Shown: one piece after another, positions 18,636 to 29,398 of the stretch | Position numbering within the stretch: position 1 is the first letter of the stretch | Layout of the letters: each line of letters begins with the position of its first letter | NCBI RefSeq assembly: GCF_007556815.1 | Contig: NZ_CP041745.1 | Coordinates: 186,001 to 250,000 of the forward strand | Reading direction: 5' to 3' | DNA length: 64,000 nucleotides | DNA from: Paraburkholderia megapolitana | GTDB taxonomy: Bacteria > Pseudomonadota > Gammaproteobacteria > Burkholderiales > Burkholderiaceae | The notes under the pieces: model-generated | The model's input: only the letters and a program-made list of their open reading frames with translations | What the model was told of the DNA's origin: nothing | Databases searched by the model: none | Program-made: the position numbers and the translations under genes

Positions 18636-19334
18636 TTACAACCGTTCGCCGAGGAACGTCAGCGTGCGGCCGTGCGCAAGCGCCGACGCATGCTGGTTGT
18701 ACGACGCGCGGTCGGTACAGTTGAAGCCGTGGTCCGCGCCGGCATACACATGGAATTCGGCGTCGTCGCGACCGGCGAAACGCTCTTTCACTTCACCGAC
18801 CGCCGACAACGGAATGCCGTGATCGAGTTCGGCGTAGTGGAACAGGATCGGTACCTTGATCTTCGAAGCTTCGTCGAGCGCGTTCTGGATGCCGCCGCCG
18901 TAATACGCGACCGCTGCGTCGACCGTGCCCTGCGCTGCTGCGAGGTAAGCGAGCCGGCCGCCGAAGCAATAGCCGATCGCCGCAATCTTGCCGGTCACTT
19001 CAGGCCGCGCGCGCAGCGCCGCAGCGCTTGCGCCGATATCAGCGACCGCGAGACCGACATCGGTCTTCTGCATCAGTTCGATACCTTTATCGCGGTCCGA
19101 GCCGGCATAAGTCAGCTCGACGCGCGGTTGCGTGCGCCAGAAGATGTCCGGCGCAAACGCGACATAGCCGTCGGCCGCGTACTGATCGGCCACCGTGCGG
19201 ATGTGGCTGTTCACGCCGAAGATTTCCTGAATGATGATGACCGCCGGTCCCTTGCCGCTCTGCGGCAGCGCCAGATAACCTTCGAAGCTGTCGGCGCCGG
19301 CCGGAATGTCGATCCATCGCGAAGTCGTGCTCAC
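18636..19334 (-). CDS. Dienelactone hydrolase family protein
   Basis: Alpha/beta hydrolase of 232 aa with the cysteine nucleophile of dienelactone hydrolases: IGYCFGGRLAY at Cys123, the conserved Glu in QEIFGVN (about residue 37), an acidic residue in AELDHGIP and the catalytic His in GADHGFNC. Classical members open dienelactone to maleylacetate in chloroaromatic breakdown, but many are general carboxyl-ester hydrolases. No catechol-pathway genes are nearby, so the specific reaction is open. The GTG start at 19334 is chosen for the AGGAG six bases before it; a TTG six codons upstream overlaps that site. Confidence 0.9.
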   Translation of the reverse strand: MSTTSRWIDIPAGADSFEGYLALPQSGKGPAVIIIQEIFGVNSHIRTVADQYAADGYVAFAPDIFWRTQPRVELTYAGSDRDKGIELMQKTDVGLAVADIGASAAALRARPEVTGKIAAIGYCFGGRLAYLAAAQGTVDAAVAYYGGGIQNALDEASKIKVPILFHYAELDHGIPLSAVGEVKERFAGRDDAEFHVYAGADHGFNCTDRASYNQHASALAHGRTLTFLGERL

Positions 19335-19942
19335 ACTGTTCTCCTGGAACAAAAGCGGTTGATGTCGGGGCTGGTCAGTGTGCCATCAAAAGAACGGCCT
19401 TGCAGTGCGGGCGCCCGGCCGATCGCGATGCGCCCCGTCGTGCCCGTAAGCGGATTGAAACGATCTCGCTTATTCGTTTTTTGGCACTGTCGACATCCCG
19501 GCATCCCGCCATTGAAGTGCACCGCACTCACGCGCTCGTTTTCATCAATTGTTCTTGTGTTTGCAATGGCTATTCAAACTATTAACGGTATTGTCGTCTC
19601 TATCTTTAGCTGGACTGTTGGCGGAGCATCCGGCGCACCGGGTACCTGGCGGAAACCCGCATGGGCTGGTGCTTTCCGTGTATCACTGGGGTTTCTACGT
19701 GGGCGCTTATCGAATAAGCGCTATTGGTAGTGATCCCAGTTTCCCAAAAAAATCCCCTAAATTAATTTGATCGCCTACACTTGCGCGCAAGTACGGGTAG
19801 GCACCTGTCACAAACAGGTCGACACACGTGCTGGCCAAGTGCATGAACGATGCATCCGGCGTGATCGTCCACGGGACAAGCAGGGATGGAGCGGGGGCAC
19901 AGGGCGATTACGTTGCTTATGGGACCGAAACTGGAGACTTAC
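19335..19942. other. Intergenic region upstream of the branched-chain amino acid binding protein gene
   Basis: About 600 bases with no supported gene. Two small symmetric elements occur near its right end: a 14-nt perfect palindrome ACTTGCGCGCAAGT (19779-19792) and a hairpin ACCTGT-CACAA-ACAGGT (19803-19819). They may be regulatory sites for the downstream gene. Short open frames here look non-coding. Confidence 0.35.
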
Positions 19943-21088
19943 ATGAATATCAAGCTTCAAAAGCTGTTGCCGATCAGCGCTGCGGCCATGCTGTTCGCTA
20001 CGATGGCAACGACCGCGGTGGCGGACGAGGTCGTCAAGATCGGTCACGTCGCACCGCTGACCGGCGGCATTGCCCACCTGGGCAAGGACAACGAAAACGG
20101 TGCACGCCTCGCGGTAGAAGAAATCAACGCGAAGGGGCTCACGATCGGCGGCCAGAAGGTCACGCTGCAACTCGACGCACAAGACGACGCAGCTGACCCG
20201 CGCACCGGTACTCAGGTTGCACAGAAGCTCGTCGACGACAAGGTCGTCGCTGTGGTGGGCCACCTGAACTCCGGTACCTCGATTCCGGCTTCGAAGATCT
20301 ATAGCGATGCAGGCATCGTGCAGATCTCGCCGTCGGCAACGAACCCGGCTTACACGCAACAGGGCTTCAAGACGACGTACCGCGTGGTCGCGACCGATGC
20401 GCAGCAAGGTCCGGCACTCGCGAACTACGCAGCAAACCAGTTGAAGGTGAAGAGCGTCGCGATCGTCGACGATTCGACCGCCTACGGCCAGGGTCTCGCA
20501 AACGAATTCGAGAAGAAAGCCAAGGCGCTCGGCCTGAACGTGATGTCGCATGACGCGACCAACGACAAGGCCGTCGACTTCCGCGCGATTCTGACGAAGA
20601 TCAAGGGCGAAAACCCCGACGCGATCATGTACGGCGGTATGGATGCCACCGGCGGTCCGTTCGCTAAACAGGCCAAGCAGCTCGGCCTGCGCTCGAAGGT
20701 GCTGGCAGGCGACGGTGTGTGTACCGACAAGCTGTCCGATCTCGCCGGCGACGCTACCGACAACATCGTCTGCTCGGAAGCCGGTATGGCGCTCGAAAAG
20801 ATGGCGGGCGGCAAGGCGTTCGAAGCGAAGTACGAAAAGCGTTTCGGCCAGCCGATCCAGATCTACGCACCGTTCACGTATGACGCTGTGTACATCATCG
20901 TCGATGCAATGAAGCGTGCTAACTCGACCGATCCGGCGAAGATCCTGGCTGCAATGCCTGCGACCGACTACAAGGGCGTGATTGGCGAAACGACGTTCGA
21001 TTCGAAAGGCGACCTGCAGCACGGCGTGATCTCGCTGTACAACTACAAGAACGGCAAGAAGTCCGTGCTTGACGTCGTGAAGATGTAA
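19943..21088 (+). CDS. Branched-chain amino acid ABC transporter substrate-binding protein (LivK/LivJ type)
   Basis: Periplasmic binding protein of 381 aa. A Sec signal peptide (residues 1-26, ending TTAVADE) precedes a Peripla_BP_6 domain starting VVKIGHVAPLTGG, with KDNENGARLAVEEINAKG and VVGHLNSGTSIPASKIY as in LivJ/LivK/BraC. It binds leucine, isoleucine, valine or alanine-like ligands for an ABC importer. The start MNIKLQKLLP has GGAG seven bases upstream. The cognate permease and ATPase genes are not adjacent: a terminator follows and the next gene is unrelated, so the rest of the transporter must be encoded elsewhere. Confidence 0.94.
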   Translation: MNIKLQKLLPISAAAMLFATMATTAVADEVVKIGHVAPLTGGIAHLGKDNENGARLAVEEINAKGLTIGGQKVTLQLDAQDDAADPRTGTQVAQKLVDDKVVAVVGHLNSGTSIPASKIYSDAGIVQISPSATNPAYTQQGFKTTYRVVATDAQQGPALANYAANQLKVKSVAIVDDSTAYGQGLANEFEKKAKALGLNVMSHDATNDKAVDFRAILTKIKGENPDAIMYGGMDATGGPFAKQAKQLGLRSKVLAGDGVCTDKLSDLAGDATDNIVCSEAGMALEKMAGGKAFEAKYEKRFGQPIQIYAPFTYDAVYIIVDAMKRANSTDPAKILAAMPATDYKGVIGETTFDSKGDLQHGVISLYNYKNGKKSVLDVVKM

Positions 21089-21146
21089 TTCCCGACGTTG
21101 CCGGGCGGCGGGTCGAACCTGTCGCGCGGCATCGAAGCAGCACGAA

Positions 21147-21185
21147 AAAGGCACCCGGGTTAAACCCCCGGGTGCCTTTTCTTTT
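21147..21185 (+). terminator. Rho-independent terminator of the livK-type gene
   Basis: Strong hairpin AAAGGCACCCGGG-TTAAAC-CCCCGGGTGCCTTTT followed by CTTTT, about 60 bases after the stop codon. One of the clearest terminators in the window. Confidence 0.92.
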
Positions 21186-21239
21186 GGTGGGCGGCGTGAG
21201 ACGCTATCGTCAGAACAACAACCTGACTGAGAGGCTGCA

Positions 21240-22247
21240 ATGACACGCCCGATCGACGACGAATGGCGTCGGTGGATTGCCGAGAACCTGTTGCTCGACG
21301 TTCCGCCCGATGCACTTCAGGCCGCGCTCGTTTCACACGACTTCGCCGCGGAAGACGCCGCGCGCGAAGTACAGGCCGCGCTGGCGAGTCCCTATCTGCT
21401 AGGCAGTACGCGACTGCGCAATCGTTTGCGAAAACGCGAATGGATGCTGTCGGTGTACGGCACGCTGAACCGGCTGCGCGCGAATGGCGGCACGGTGGAG
21501 CGCCGCGAGAAATTGACCCACGACGAATTCTTCGAGCAGTACTACTTTCAGAACCGGCCGGTGATCATCACCGGCACGTTCGATACGTGGCCCGCGCGCA
21601 CGAAGTGGAGCTTCGACTACTTCCGCGAGCGTTGTGGCGATTGCGAGGTCGAGGTGCAGTTCGGCCGCGAAGCCGATGCCAACTACGAGGTCAATCAACC
21701 GAAGCTCAAGCGCATGATGCGCTTTCGCGACTACGTCGATCTGATCGAGCGCAGCGGCCGCACCAACGATTTCTACATGACGGCGAACAACAACTCGCAC
21801 AATCGTGAAGCGTTGGTGGACTTATGGTCGGACGTCGAGCCGATTCGCGCGTATCTCGATGCGGAGTCGCCGGATAAGGGCTTTTTCTGGTTTGGGCCGA
21901 CCGGTACGAAGACGCCGTTCCATCACGATCTGACCAACAATTTCATGGCGCAGGTGATCGGCCGCAAGCAGGTGAAGCTGGTGCCGCTGTGCGATACGCC
22001 GCATATGTATAACCATCTGCATTGCTACTCGCAGGTGGACGGCAGTGCGGTCGACTTCACACGTTTCCCGGCATTGCAGAACGCGCAGCTGATCGAATGT
22101 ACGCTCGAGCCCGGCGATCTGTTGTTCCTGCCGATCGGCTGGTGGCACTACGTCGAAGGGCTGGACGCGTCGGTGACGATGACGTTCACGAACTTCCTCG
22201 AACGTAATGACTTCGGCAGGACGTACGAGACGTATCACGAGCTGTGA
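21240..22247 (+). CDS. JmjC-like cupin (cupin_8) family protein
   Basis: Protein of 335 aa with a cupin_8/JmjC-like double-stranded beta-helix, typical of Fe(II)/2-oxoglutarate dioxygenases of the FIH and hydroxylase type. The iron-binding HxD lies in TPFHHDLTNNFMAQV, the distal His in LPIGWWHYVEGL, and the 2-oxoglutarate-side GRKQVKLVPL follows the first His as in FIH-like proteins. YYFQNRPVIITGTFDTWPA is the usual family lead-in. The N-terminal 100 residues are helical without a recognised domain. It may hydroxylate a protein or small substrate; none is indicated. GAGAGG precedes the ATG. Confidence 0.87.
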   Translation: MTRPIDDEWRRWIAENLLLDVPPDALQAALVSHDFAAEDAAREVQAALASPYLLGSTRLRNRLRKREWMLSVYGTLNRLRANGGTVERREKLTHDEFFEQYYFQNRPVIITGTFDTWPARTKWSFDYFRERCGDCEVEVQFGREADANYEVNQPKLKRMMRFRDYVDLIERSGRTNDFYMTANNNSHNREALVDLWSDVEPIRAYLDAESPDKGFFWFGPTGTKTPFHHDLTNNFMAQVIGRKQVKLVPLCDTPHMYNHLHCYSQVDGSAVDFTRFPALQNAQLIECTLEPGDLLFLPIGWWHYVEGLDASVTMTFTNFLERNDFGRTYETYHEL

Positions 22248-22284
22248 GTCGCGTAGCGGGTCTGGCTGGGCGATAGCGACGCTT

Positions 22285-22320
22285 CAAGAAAACGGCGGAC
22301 CGTTGTTAGCGGTCCGCCGT
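22285..22320. terminator. Terminator between the cupin gene and lipoprotein gene A, probably bidirectional
   Basis: Hairpin ACGGCGGACCG-TTGTTAG-CGGTCCGCCGT. On the minus strand it is followed by TTTTCTTG just after lipoprotein gene A; on the plus strand it ends the cupin gene. Related hairpins end all four lipoprotein genes. Confidence 0.85.
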
Positions 22321-22347
22321 GCTTTCTGCAGTGTTGATACGTTGCCG

Positions 22348-24090
22348 TTACTTCTTGGGTGTCGTGCCGAGCGAACCGAGTCCGCCGAGCAGGCCGCCGG
22401 AAGACGAAGTACTCGAGCCGCCGGTCAGTCCGCCGGTGAGCGAATTGAGCAGGCCGGTCACCGGTGCGAGCAGACCGCCCAGGCCGCCCGAGCCACTTGA
22501 ACCACCCGTTCCACTGGAGCCGCCGGTTGTTCCGCCCGTTGCGCCACCGAGTGCGCCCGTCACGGAACCGAGCAGACCTGTAACGGGGGCGAGCGGGTTC
22601 GAACCCGAGCTTCCCGTTCCGCCAGTCGCGCCACCGAGTGCGCCGGTCACGGATCCAAGCAGACCGGTGACAGGTGCCAGCGGATTCGACCCGGTCCCGC
22701 CGGTTCCTCCGGTAGCCCCACCGAGACCGCCTAGCACGCCAGTCAAACTTCCGGTGACGTTAGTGAGCAGACCGGTGACAGGCGCGAGCGGACCCGTGCT
22801 GCCGCCCAGTGCGCCGGTGAGCGTTCCGGTGACGGTGTTGAGCAGGCCGGTCACTGGCGCGAGCGGTCCACCGCCTGAGCCAGAACCCGATCCGCCGAGT
22901 CCACCGCCCAGACCACCCAGCCCGCCGAGCGTGCCGGTAAGCGTACCGGGCAGCGAGGTGAGCAGGCCGGTGAGCGGCGCAAGCGGATTGCCCGAGCTCG
23001 CGCTTCCAGAGGTCAGCAAGCCACCTGCCGAGGTGACGGTGTCGCCGACCTTGGTGACGATGTTGCCGAGGTTCTGACCGATCGGGTTGCCGGTTGCCCC
23101 GCTGATCGCGCTGCCGGCGGAATCCAGACCATGGCCGATGGTCGAGAGCAGGCCGTTGAGCGGTGCGCCGAGACCGGTCGCATCGCCGATCGTTTGGGTG
23201 GTCGCCGAGACGGTCGAAGTGATCGGCGTGATCGCCGAGCTGACGGCCTGCGTGACCTGCTGGATCGGCCCGGTGGAGATCGCGGTGCCAAGCTGCGTAC
23301 CGAGACCGCTGACGGCATTGCCGATGGTCGACACAACGCCACCGAGCGGAGTCGTGAGCGGGCTCAGCGGTGCGGTAGGTCCAGTACCGAGGCTCGTGAC
23401 CAGTTGTCCAACGTTGTTGACGGCCTGTCCGGCGTCATAGACGACATTGCCTGAACTGGCGAGGGTGATGCCGAGCGGGTCAGTAGCCTTGCCGAGCTGG
23501 CCGAGACCGTTGGCCGTTCCATTACCGAGCGCGGTCACACCGGCGCCGAGGTTGGAGACGACGTTGCCGAGCGCAGCGGTCGTCGCGGGGTTGCCGCCAG
23601 GAATCGGCGTGAGTCCGATCTGGCTACCGATCGCGGAAACCGTCTGGCCAGTCGCGGTGACGATGTTGCCGGTCTTCTGGACGACGGTGCCGATGGCGTT
23701 GGCGCTAGGTGTCGGGGTAGGTGTCGGAGTCGGTGTGGGCGTCGGCGTAGGAGTCGGCGTAGGAGTCGGCGTCGGCGTAGGAGTCGGTGTCGGGGTGGGC
23801 GTCGGCGTCGGAGTAGGCGTCGGCGTCGGCGTCGGAGTAGGCGTCGGCGTCGGCGTCGGGGTAGGCGTCGGAGTGGGCGTCGGAGTGGGCGTAGGCGTAG
23901 GCGTCGGCGTGGGTGTCGGAGTAGGCGTAGGCGTTCCTCCGCCTCCACCCCCACCTCCGGTGCCGATGGTTCCGCCACCGGAGCCACTTCCTGCACCACC
24001 TGGTTTAGTAACGGTCGATCCGCAGCCTGCCAGCGCGATCAGTGACGATACACACATTGCGATCGTCGTCATTTTGATTTGGCGATTCAT
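22348..24090 (-). CDS. Repeat-rich lipoprotein A with (Thr-Pro)38 spacer (collagen-like repeat type)
   Basis: Predicted outer-envelope lipoprotein of 580 aa. The start MNRQIKMTTIAM has GGGGAG about six bases upstream. Order of parts: lipoprotein signal with lipobox LAGC (Cys about residue 22), Gly-rich linker, a (Thr-Pro)38 spacer of 76 residues, a 250-residue conserved Gly/Ala/Thr/Val-rich domain (NAIGTVVQKTGNIV onward), six PLAPVTGLL-type repeats separated by Gly/Ser/Thr linkers, and the tail LLGGLGSLGTTPKK. The Thr-Pro run should be an extended, stiff rod, as in surface stalk regions. Similar Burkholderia proteins are, to my knowledge, annotated as collagen-like, though there is no regular Gly-X-Y. 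Function unknown; surface structure or adhesion is inference. First of four tandem paralogues. Confidence 0.85.
   Translation of the reverse strand: MNRQIKMTTIAMCVSSLIALAGCGSTVTKPGGAGSGSGGGTIGTGGGGGGGGTPTPTPTPTPTPTPTPTPTPTPTPTPTPTPTPTPTPTPTPTPTPTPTPTPTPTPTPTPTPTPTPTPTPTPTPTPTPSANAIGTVVQKTGNIVTATGQTVSAIGSQIGLTPIPGGNPATTAALGNVVSNLGAGVTALGNGTANGLGQLGKATDPLGITLASSGNVVYDAGQAVNNVGQLVTSLGTGPTAPLSPLTTPLGGVVSTIGNAVSGLGTQLGTAISTGPIQQVTQAVSSAITPITSTVSATTQTIGDATGLGAPLNGLLSTIGHGLDSAGSAISGATGNPIGQNLGNIVTKVGDTVTSAGGLLTSGSASSGNPLAPLTGLLTSLPGTLTGTLGGLGGLGGGLGGSGSGSGGGPLAPVTGLLNTVTGTLTGALGGSTGPLAPVTGLLTNVTGSLTGVLGGLGGATGGTGGTGSNPLAPVTGLLGSVTGALGGATGGTGSSGSNPLAPVTGLLGSVTGALGGATGGTTGGSSGTGGSSGSGGLGGLLAPVTGLLNSLTGGLTGGSSTSSSGGLLGGLGSLGTTPKK
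23707..23934 (-). repeat. Hexanucleotide array encoding (Thr-Pro)38
   Basis: 228 bp of six-base units (ACN CCN on the coding strand), 38 copies with synonymous third-base variation. Unit gain or loss always stays in frame, so it changes only spacer length. Confidence 0.92.
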
Positions 24091-24269
24091 GTTGGGCTCC
24101 CCTCGTAAAGAATCTAGTGGAAGAGTCAACTGCAAGCGCTATGCCAATCTCTCCAGCAACCGGTACAAACCGCCGAGGCCAATGGAATCAACGGAAAGAG
24201 ATCGCGACAGTCCGTCGATTCGGCTCGCCGGCCGCAATGTGTCGTGGAACAGGCCGCCGTGTATGCGAT

Positions 24270-24284
24270 GCGTAACGTAACGCG
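24270..24284. promoter_or_regulatory. 15-bp element upstream of lipoprotein gene A
   Basis: GCGTAACGTAACGCG, 180 bp before the start codon of gene A. Identical copies stand at nearly the same distance from the other three genes. It contains a GTAAC direct repeat. The rest of the 350-bp gap between genes A and B holds upstream sequence conserved among the four copies and the gene B terminator. Confidence 0.55.
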
Positions 24285-24381
24285 CAACGGTTTCGCGTCC
24301 CTGGGGAATGCGGCGCTTGCCTTGTCATGCAGAACTGGAACTGTCGAGCTTCAGCGCCGTAGAGCAATCAGCGACGCTCGC

Positions 24382-24411
24382 AAAAAAAAGCGGACCGGGT
24401 GACCGGTCCGC
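24382..24411 (-). terminator. Terminator of lipoprotein gene B
   Basis: Nine-bp perfect stem GCGGACCGG-GTGA-CCGGTCCGC. Read on the minus strand it is followed by an eight-T run, 30 bases after the gene B stop codon. Confidence 0.92.
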
Positions 24412-24441
24412 CTTGCTTCCTGATGTGTTGATACGTTGCCG

Positions 24442-26409
24442 TTATTTCTTCGGCGTCGTGCCGAGCGATCCGAGTCCACCGAGCAGTCCACCGGATGACG
24501 AGGAGCCCGAGCCGCCGGTCAGTCCACCGGTGAGCGAGTTGAGCAACCCGGTAACCGGCGAAAGCAGAGCGCCCAGACCGCCGGAGCTGCTGGACCCACC
24601 CGTTCCACTTGAACCTCCCGTGCCGCCTGAGCCGCCGGTCGAACCACCCGTTGCGCCACCGAGTGCGCCGGTCACGGACCCGAGCAGACCGGTGACAGGG
24701 GCCAGCGGGTTCGAGCCTGAGCTTCCCGTTCCGCCGGTTGCACCACCGAGTGCGCCGGTCACAGATCCAAGCAACCCGGTGACAGGTGCCAGCGGATTCG
24801 AACCGGTTCCGCCGGTGCCGCCCGTTGCTCCACCGAGGCCACCCAGTACACCGGTCAATGTCCCGGTGACGTTGGTGAGCAAGCCGGTCACAGGCGCGAG
24901 CGGTCCGGTACTTCCACCGAGCGCACCCGTGAGCGTTCCGGTGACGGTGTTGAGCAGGCCGGTCACAGGCGCGAGCGGTCCACCGCCTGAGCCAGAACCC
25001 GATCCGCCGAGTCCACCGCCCAGACCACCCAGACCACCGAGCGCGCCGGTAAGCGTGCCAGGCAGCGAGGTGAGCAGTCCGGTGAGCGGCGCAAGCGGAT
25101 TGCCCGAACCCGTGCCTCCGGAGGTGAGCAGACCACCTGCCGAGGTAACCGTGTCACCGAGCTTGGTGACGACGTTGCCCAGGTTCTGGCCGATCGGATT
25201 GCCCGTGGCTCCACTGATCTGCGCGCCCGCGGCATCGAGACCATGACCGATGGTCGAGAGCAGACCATTGAGCGGCGCGCCGAGACCAGTCGTGTCACCG
25301 ATGGCCTGAGTGGTCGCCGAGACGGTCGAGGTGATCGGTGTGATCACCGAGCTGACAGTCTGCGTGACCTGCTGGATCGGTCCGGTGGAGATCGCGGTAC
25401 CGAGCTGCGTACCGATACCGCTGACGGCGTTGCCCACTGCAGAGACGAGCCCACCGAGCGGCGTGGTGAGCGGACTGAGCGGTGCGGTAGGTCCAGTGCC
25501 GAGGCTTGTGACTAACTGCCCAACGTTGTTGACGGCCTGGCCGGCGTCGTAGACGACATTGCCTGAGCTGGCGAGGGTGATGCCGAGCGGGTCAGTAGCC
25601 TTGCCGAGCTGGCCGAGACCGTTGGCCGTTCCATTGCCGAGCGCAGTGACACCGGCGCCGAGGTTGGAGACGACGTTGCCGAGCGCAGCCGTCGTCGCGG
25701 GGTTGCCGCCGGGAATCGGCGTGAGACCGATCTGGCCGCCGATCGCGGAGACAGTCTGGCCAGTCGCGGTGACGATGTTGCCGGTGTTCTGGACGACGTT
25801 GCCGATGGCGTTGGCGTTAGGCGTCGGCGTAGGCGTAGGCGTCGGAGTGGGCGTCGGCGTCGGGGTAGGCGTCGGCGTCGGTGTCGGCGTCGGCGTCGGC
25901 GTCGGAGTAGGCGTCGGAGTAGGCGTCGGAGTAGGCGTCGGAGTAGGCGTCGGAGTAGGCGTCGGTGTCGGCGTCGGAGTAGGCGTCGGTGTCGGCGTCG
26001 GAGTAGGCGTCGGTGTCGGCGTCGGAGTAGGCGTCGGTGTCGGCGTCGGAGTAGGCGTCGGAGTCGGCGTCGGCGTTGGCGTCGGAGTAGGCGTCGGCGT
26101 CGGGGTGGGAGTTGGCGTCGGGGTGGGAGTTGGCGTCGGGGTAGGTGTCGGAGTCGGCGTCGGCGTCGGCGTCGGGGTAGGCGTCGGCGTCGGAGTAGGC
26201 GTCGGAGTAGGCGTCGGCGTCGGCGTCTTCCCACCACCACCGCCAGTACCCGTCCCGCCACCGCCGGTACCTGTACCACCACCGGTGCCGATGGTTCCGC
26301 CACCGGAGCCACTGCCCAGCGGTTTAGTAACGGTCGATCCGCAGCCTGCCAGCGCGATCAGTGACGATACACACATTGCGATCGTCGTCATTTTGAATTG
26401 GCGATTCAT
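24442..26409 (-). CDS. Repeat-rich lipoprotein B with (Thr-Pro)68 spacer
   Basis: Paralogue of lipoprotein A, 655 aa. Lipobox LAGC, a Gly-rich linker with GTGGG repeats ending GGKTP, a (Thr-Pro)68 spacer of 136 residues, the conserved central domain (NANAIGNVVQNTGNIV onward), six PLAPVTGLL-type repeats (the last is LLSPVTGLLNSLTG) and the LLGGLGSLGTTPKK tail. The start at MNRQFKMTTIAM is preceded by GGGGAGG. DNA for the central domain and most of the C-terminal repeats (24557-25746) is identical to gene C at an exact offset of 2311 bp, so B and C are very recent duplicates or have been homogenised by gene conversion. Confidence 0.85.
   Translation of the reverse strand: MNRQFKMTTIAMCVSSLIALAGCGSTVTKPLGSGSGGGTIGTGGGTGTGGGGTGTGGGGGKTPTPTPTPTPTPTPTPTPTPTPTPTPTPTPTPTPTPTPTPTPTPTPTPTPTPTPTPTPTPTPTPTPTPTPTPTPTPTPTPTPTPTPTPTPTPTPTPTPTPTPTPTPTPTPTPTPTPTPTPTPTPTPTPTPTPTPTPNANAIGNVVQNTGNIVTATGQTVSAIGGQIGLTPIPGGNPATTAALGNVVSNLGAGVTALGNGTANGLGQLGKATDPLGITLASSGNVVYDAGQAVNNVGQLVTSLGTGPTAPLSPLTTPLGGLVSAVGNAVSGIGTQLGTAISTGPIQQVTQTVSSVITPITSTVSATTQAIGDTTGLGAPLNGLLSTIGHGLDAAGAQISGATGNPIGQNLGNVVTKLGDTVTSAGGLLTSGGTGSGNPLAPLTGLLTSLPGTLTGALGGLGGLGGGLGGSGSGSGGGPLAPVTGLLNTVTGTLTGALGGSTGPLAPVTGLLTNVTGTLTGVLGGLGGATGGTGGTGSNPLAPVTGLLGSVTGALGGATGGTGSSGSNPLAPVTGLLGSVTGALGGATGGSTGGSGGTGGSSGTGGSSSSGGLGALLSPVTGLLNSLTGGLTGGSGSSSSGGLLGGLGSLGTTPKK
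24557..25746 (-). repeat. Segment of gene B identical to gene C (26868-28057)
   Basis: By eye, about 1.19 kb match the corresponding part of gene C base for base and with constant offset. Flanking sequence on both sides diverges. Exact limits need an alignment. Confidence 0.75.
25819..26226 (-). repeat. Hexanucleotide array encoding (Thr-Pro)68
   Basis: 408 bp, 68 six-base units. Higher-order repetition is visible, for example repeated 18- to 24-bp blocks of alternating GTAGGC, GTCGGA and GTCGGT on the plus strand. This suggests growth by block duplication. Confidence 0.92.
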
Positions 26410-26588
26410 GTTGGCCTCCCCTCGTAAAGAATCTAGTGGAGGAGTCAACTGCAAGTGCTATGCCAATCTCTCCAGCAACCGGTACAAACCGCCGAGGCCA
26501 ATGGAATCAACGGAAAGAGATCGTGGCAGTCCGTCGATGGAGCTTGCCAGTCTCAATGTGTCGTGGAACAGGCGCTCGCATACGCGGT

Positions 26589-26603
26589 GCGTAACGTAAC
26601 GCG
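26589..26603. promoter_or_regulatory. 15-bp element upstream of lipoprotein gene B
   Basis: GCGTAACGTAACGCG, 180 bp before the gene B start codon and identical to the copies at 24270, 29238 and 31214. The remaining gap between genes B and C holds conserved upstream sequence and the gene C terminator. Confidence 0.55.
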
Positions 26604-26690
26604 AAGCGGCTTTGTATCGTCGGCGAATGCGGTATCGGTCATACAGGGCGAATGGGCCGCGAGTGCCGCGGGACGGTCGGTGCAGCCCTA

Positions 26691-26725
26691 AAGAAAAACG
26701 GCGGACCGGGTGACCGGTCCGCCGT
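26691..26725 (-). terminator. Terminator of lipoprotein gene C
   Basis: Twelve-bp perfect stem ACGGCGGACCGG-GTGA-CCGGTCCGCCGT, followed on the minus strand by TTTTCTTT, 27 bases after the gene C stop codon. Confidence 0.92.
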
Positions 26726-26752
26726 ACTCCCTGGCGTGTTGAGCTGCTGTCG

Positions 26753-29059
<2,307 letters not shown>

Positions 29060-29237
29060 GCTTTTTTCCCCTCGGAAATAAACCGATAGGGGGTCAACTG
29101 CAAGCGCTATGCCAATTTCTCCGGCAAGCGCCACAAACCGCCAAAGCCTGTGGAATAAAGGGAAAGGGATCGCAATGGTTCGAGAGCGTTGAGCGCCGGC
29201 TTCGATGTGTCACGGAACAGGCACCCCCACACGCGGT

Positions 29238-29252
29238 GCGTAACGTAACGCG
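29238..29252. promoter_or_regulatory. 15-bp element upstream of lipoprotein gene C
   Basis: GCGTAACGTAACGCG, 179 bp before the gene C start codon. The rest of the gap between genes C and D holds conserved leader sequence and the gene D terminator; no other gene is seen. Confidence 0.55.
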
Positions 29253-29334
29253 AAGCGACCTCGCATGCCTGATCAGCACGATGTCCGCCACGCAGAGCCG
29301 CCGGGCTTCGGCACAACTCGACAGTCAGCACAGC

Positions 29335-29370
29335 ACAAAAAAAACGGCGGACCGTATTATCGATCCGCCG
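29335..29370 (-). terminator. Terminator of lipoprotein gene D
   Basis: Stem CGGCGGACCG-TATTAT-CGATCCGCCG with one mismatch, followed on the minus strand by an eight-T run. It is a diverged member of the hairpin set that ends genes A-C. Confidence 0.85.
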
Positions 29371-29398
29371 CACTCCCTGAGATGATGAGACGTTGTTG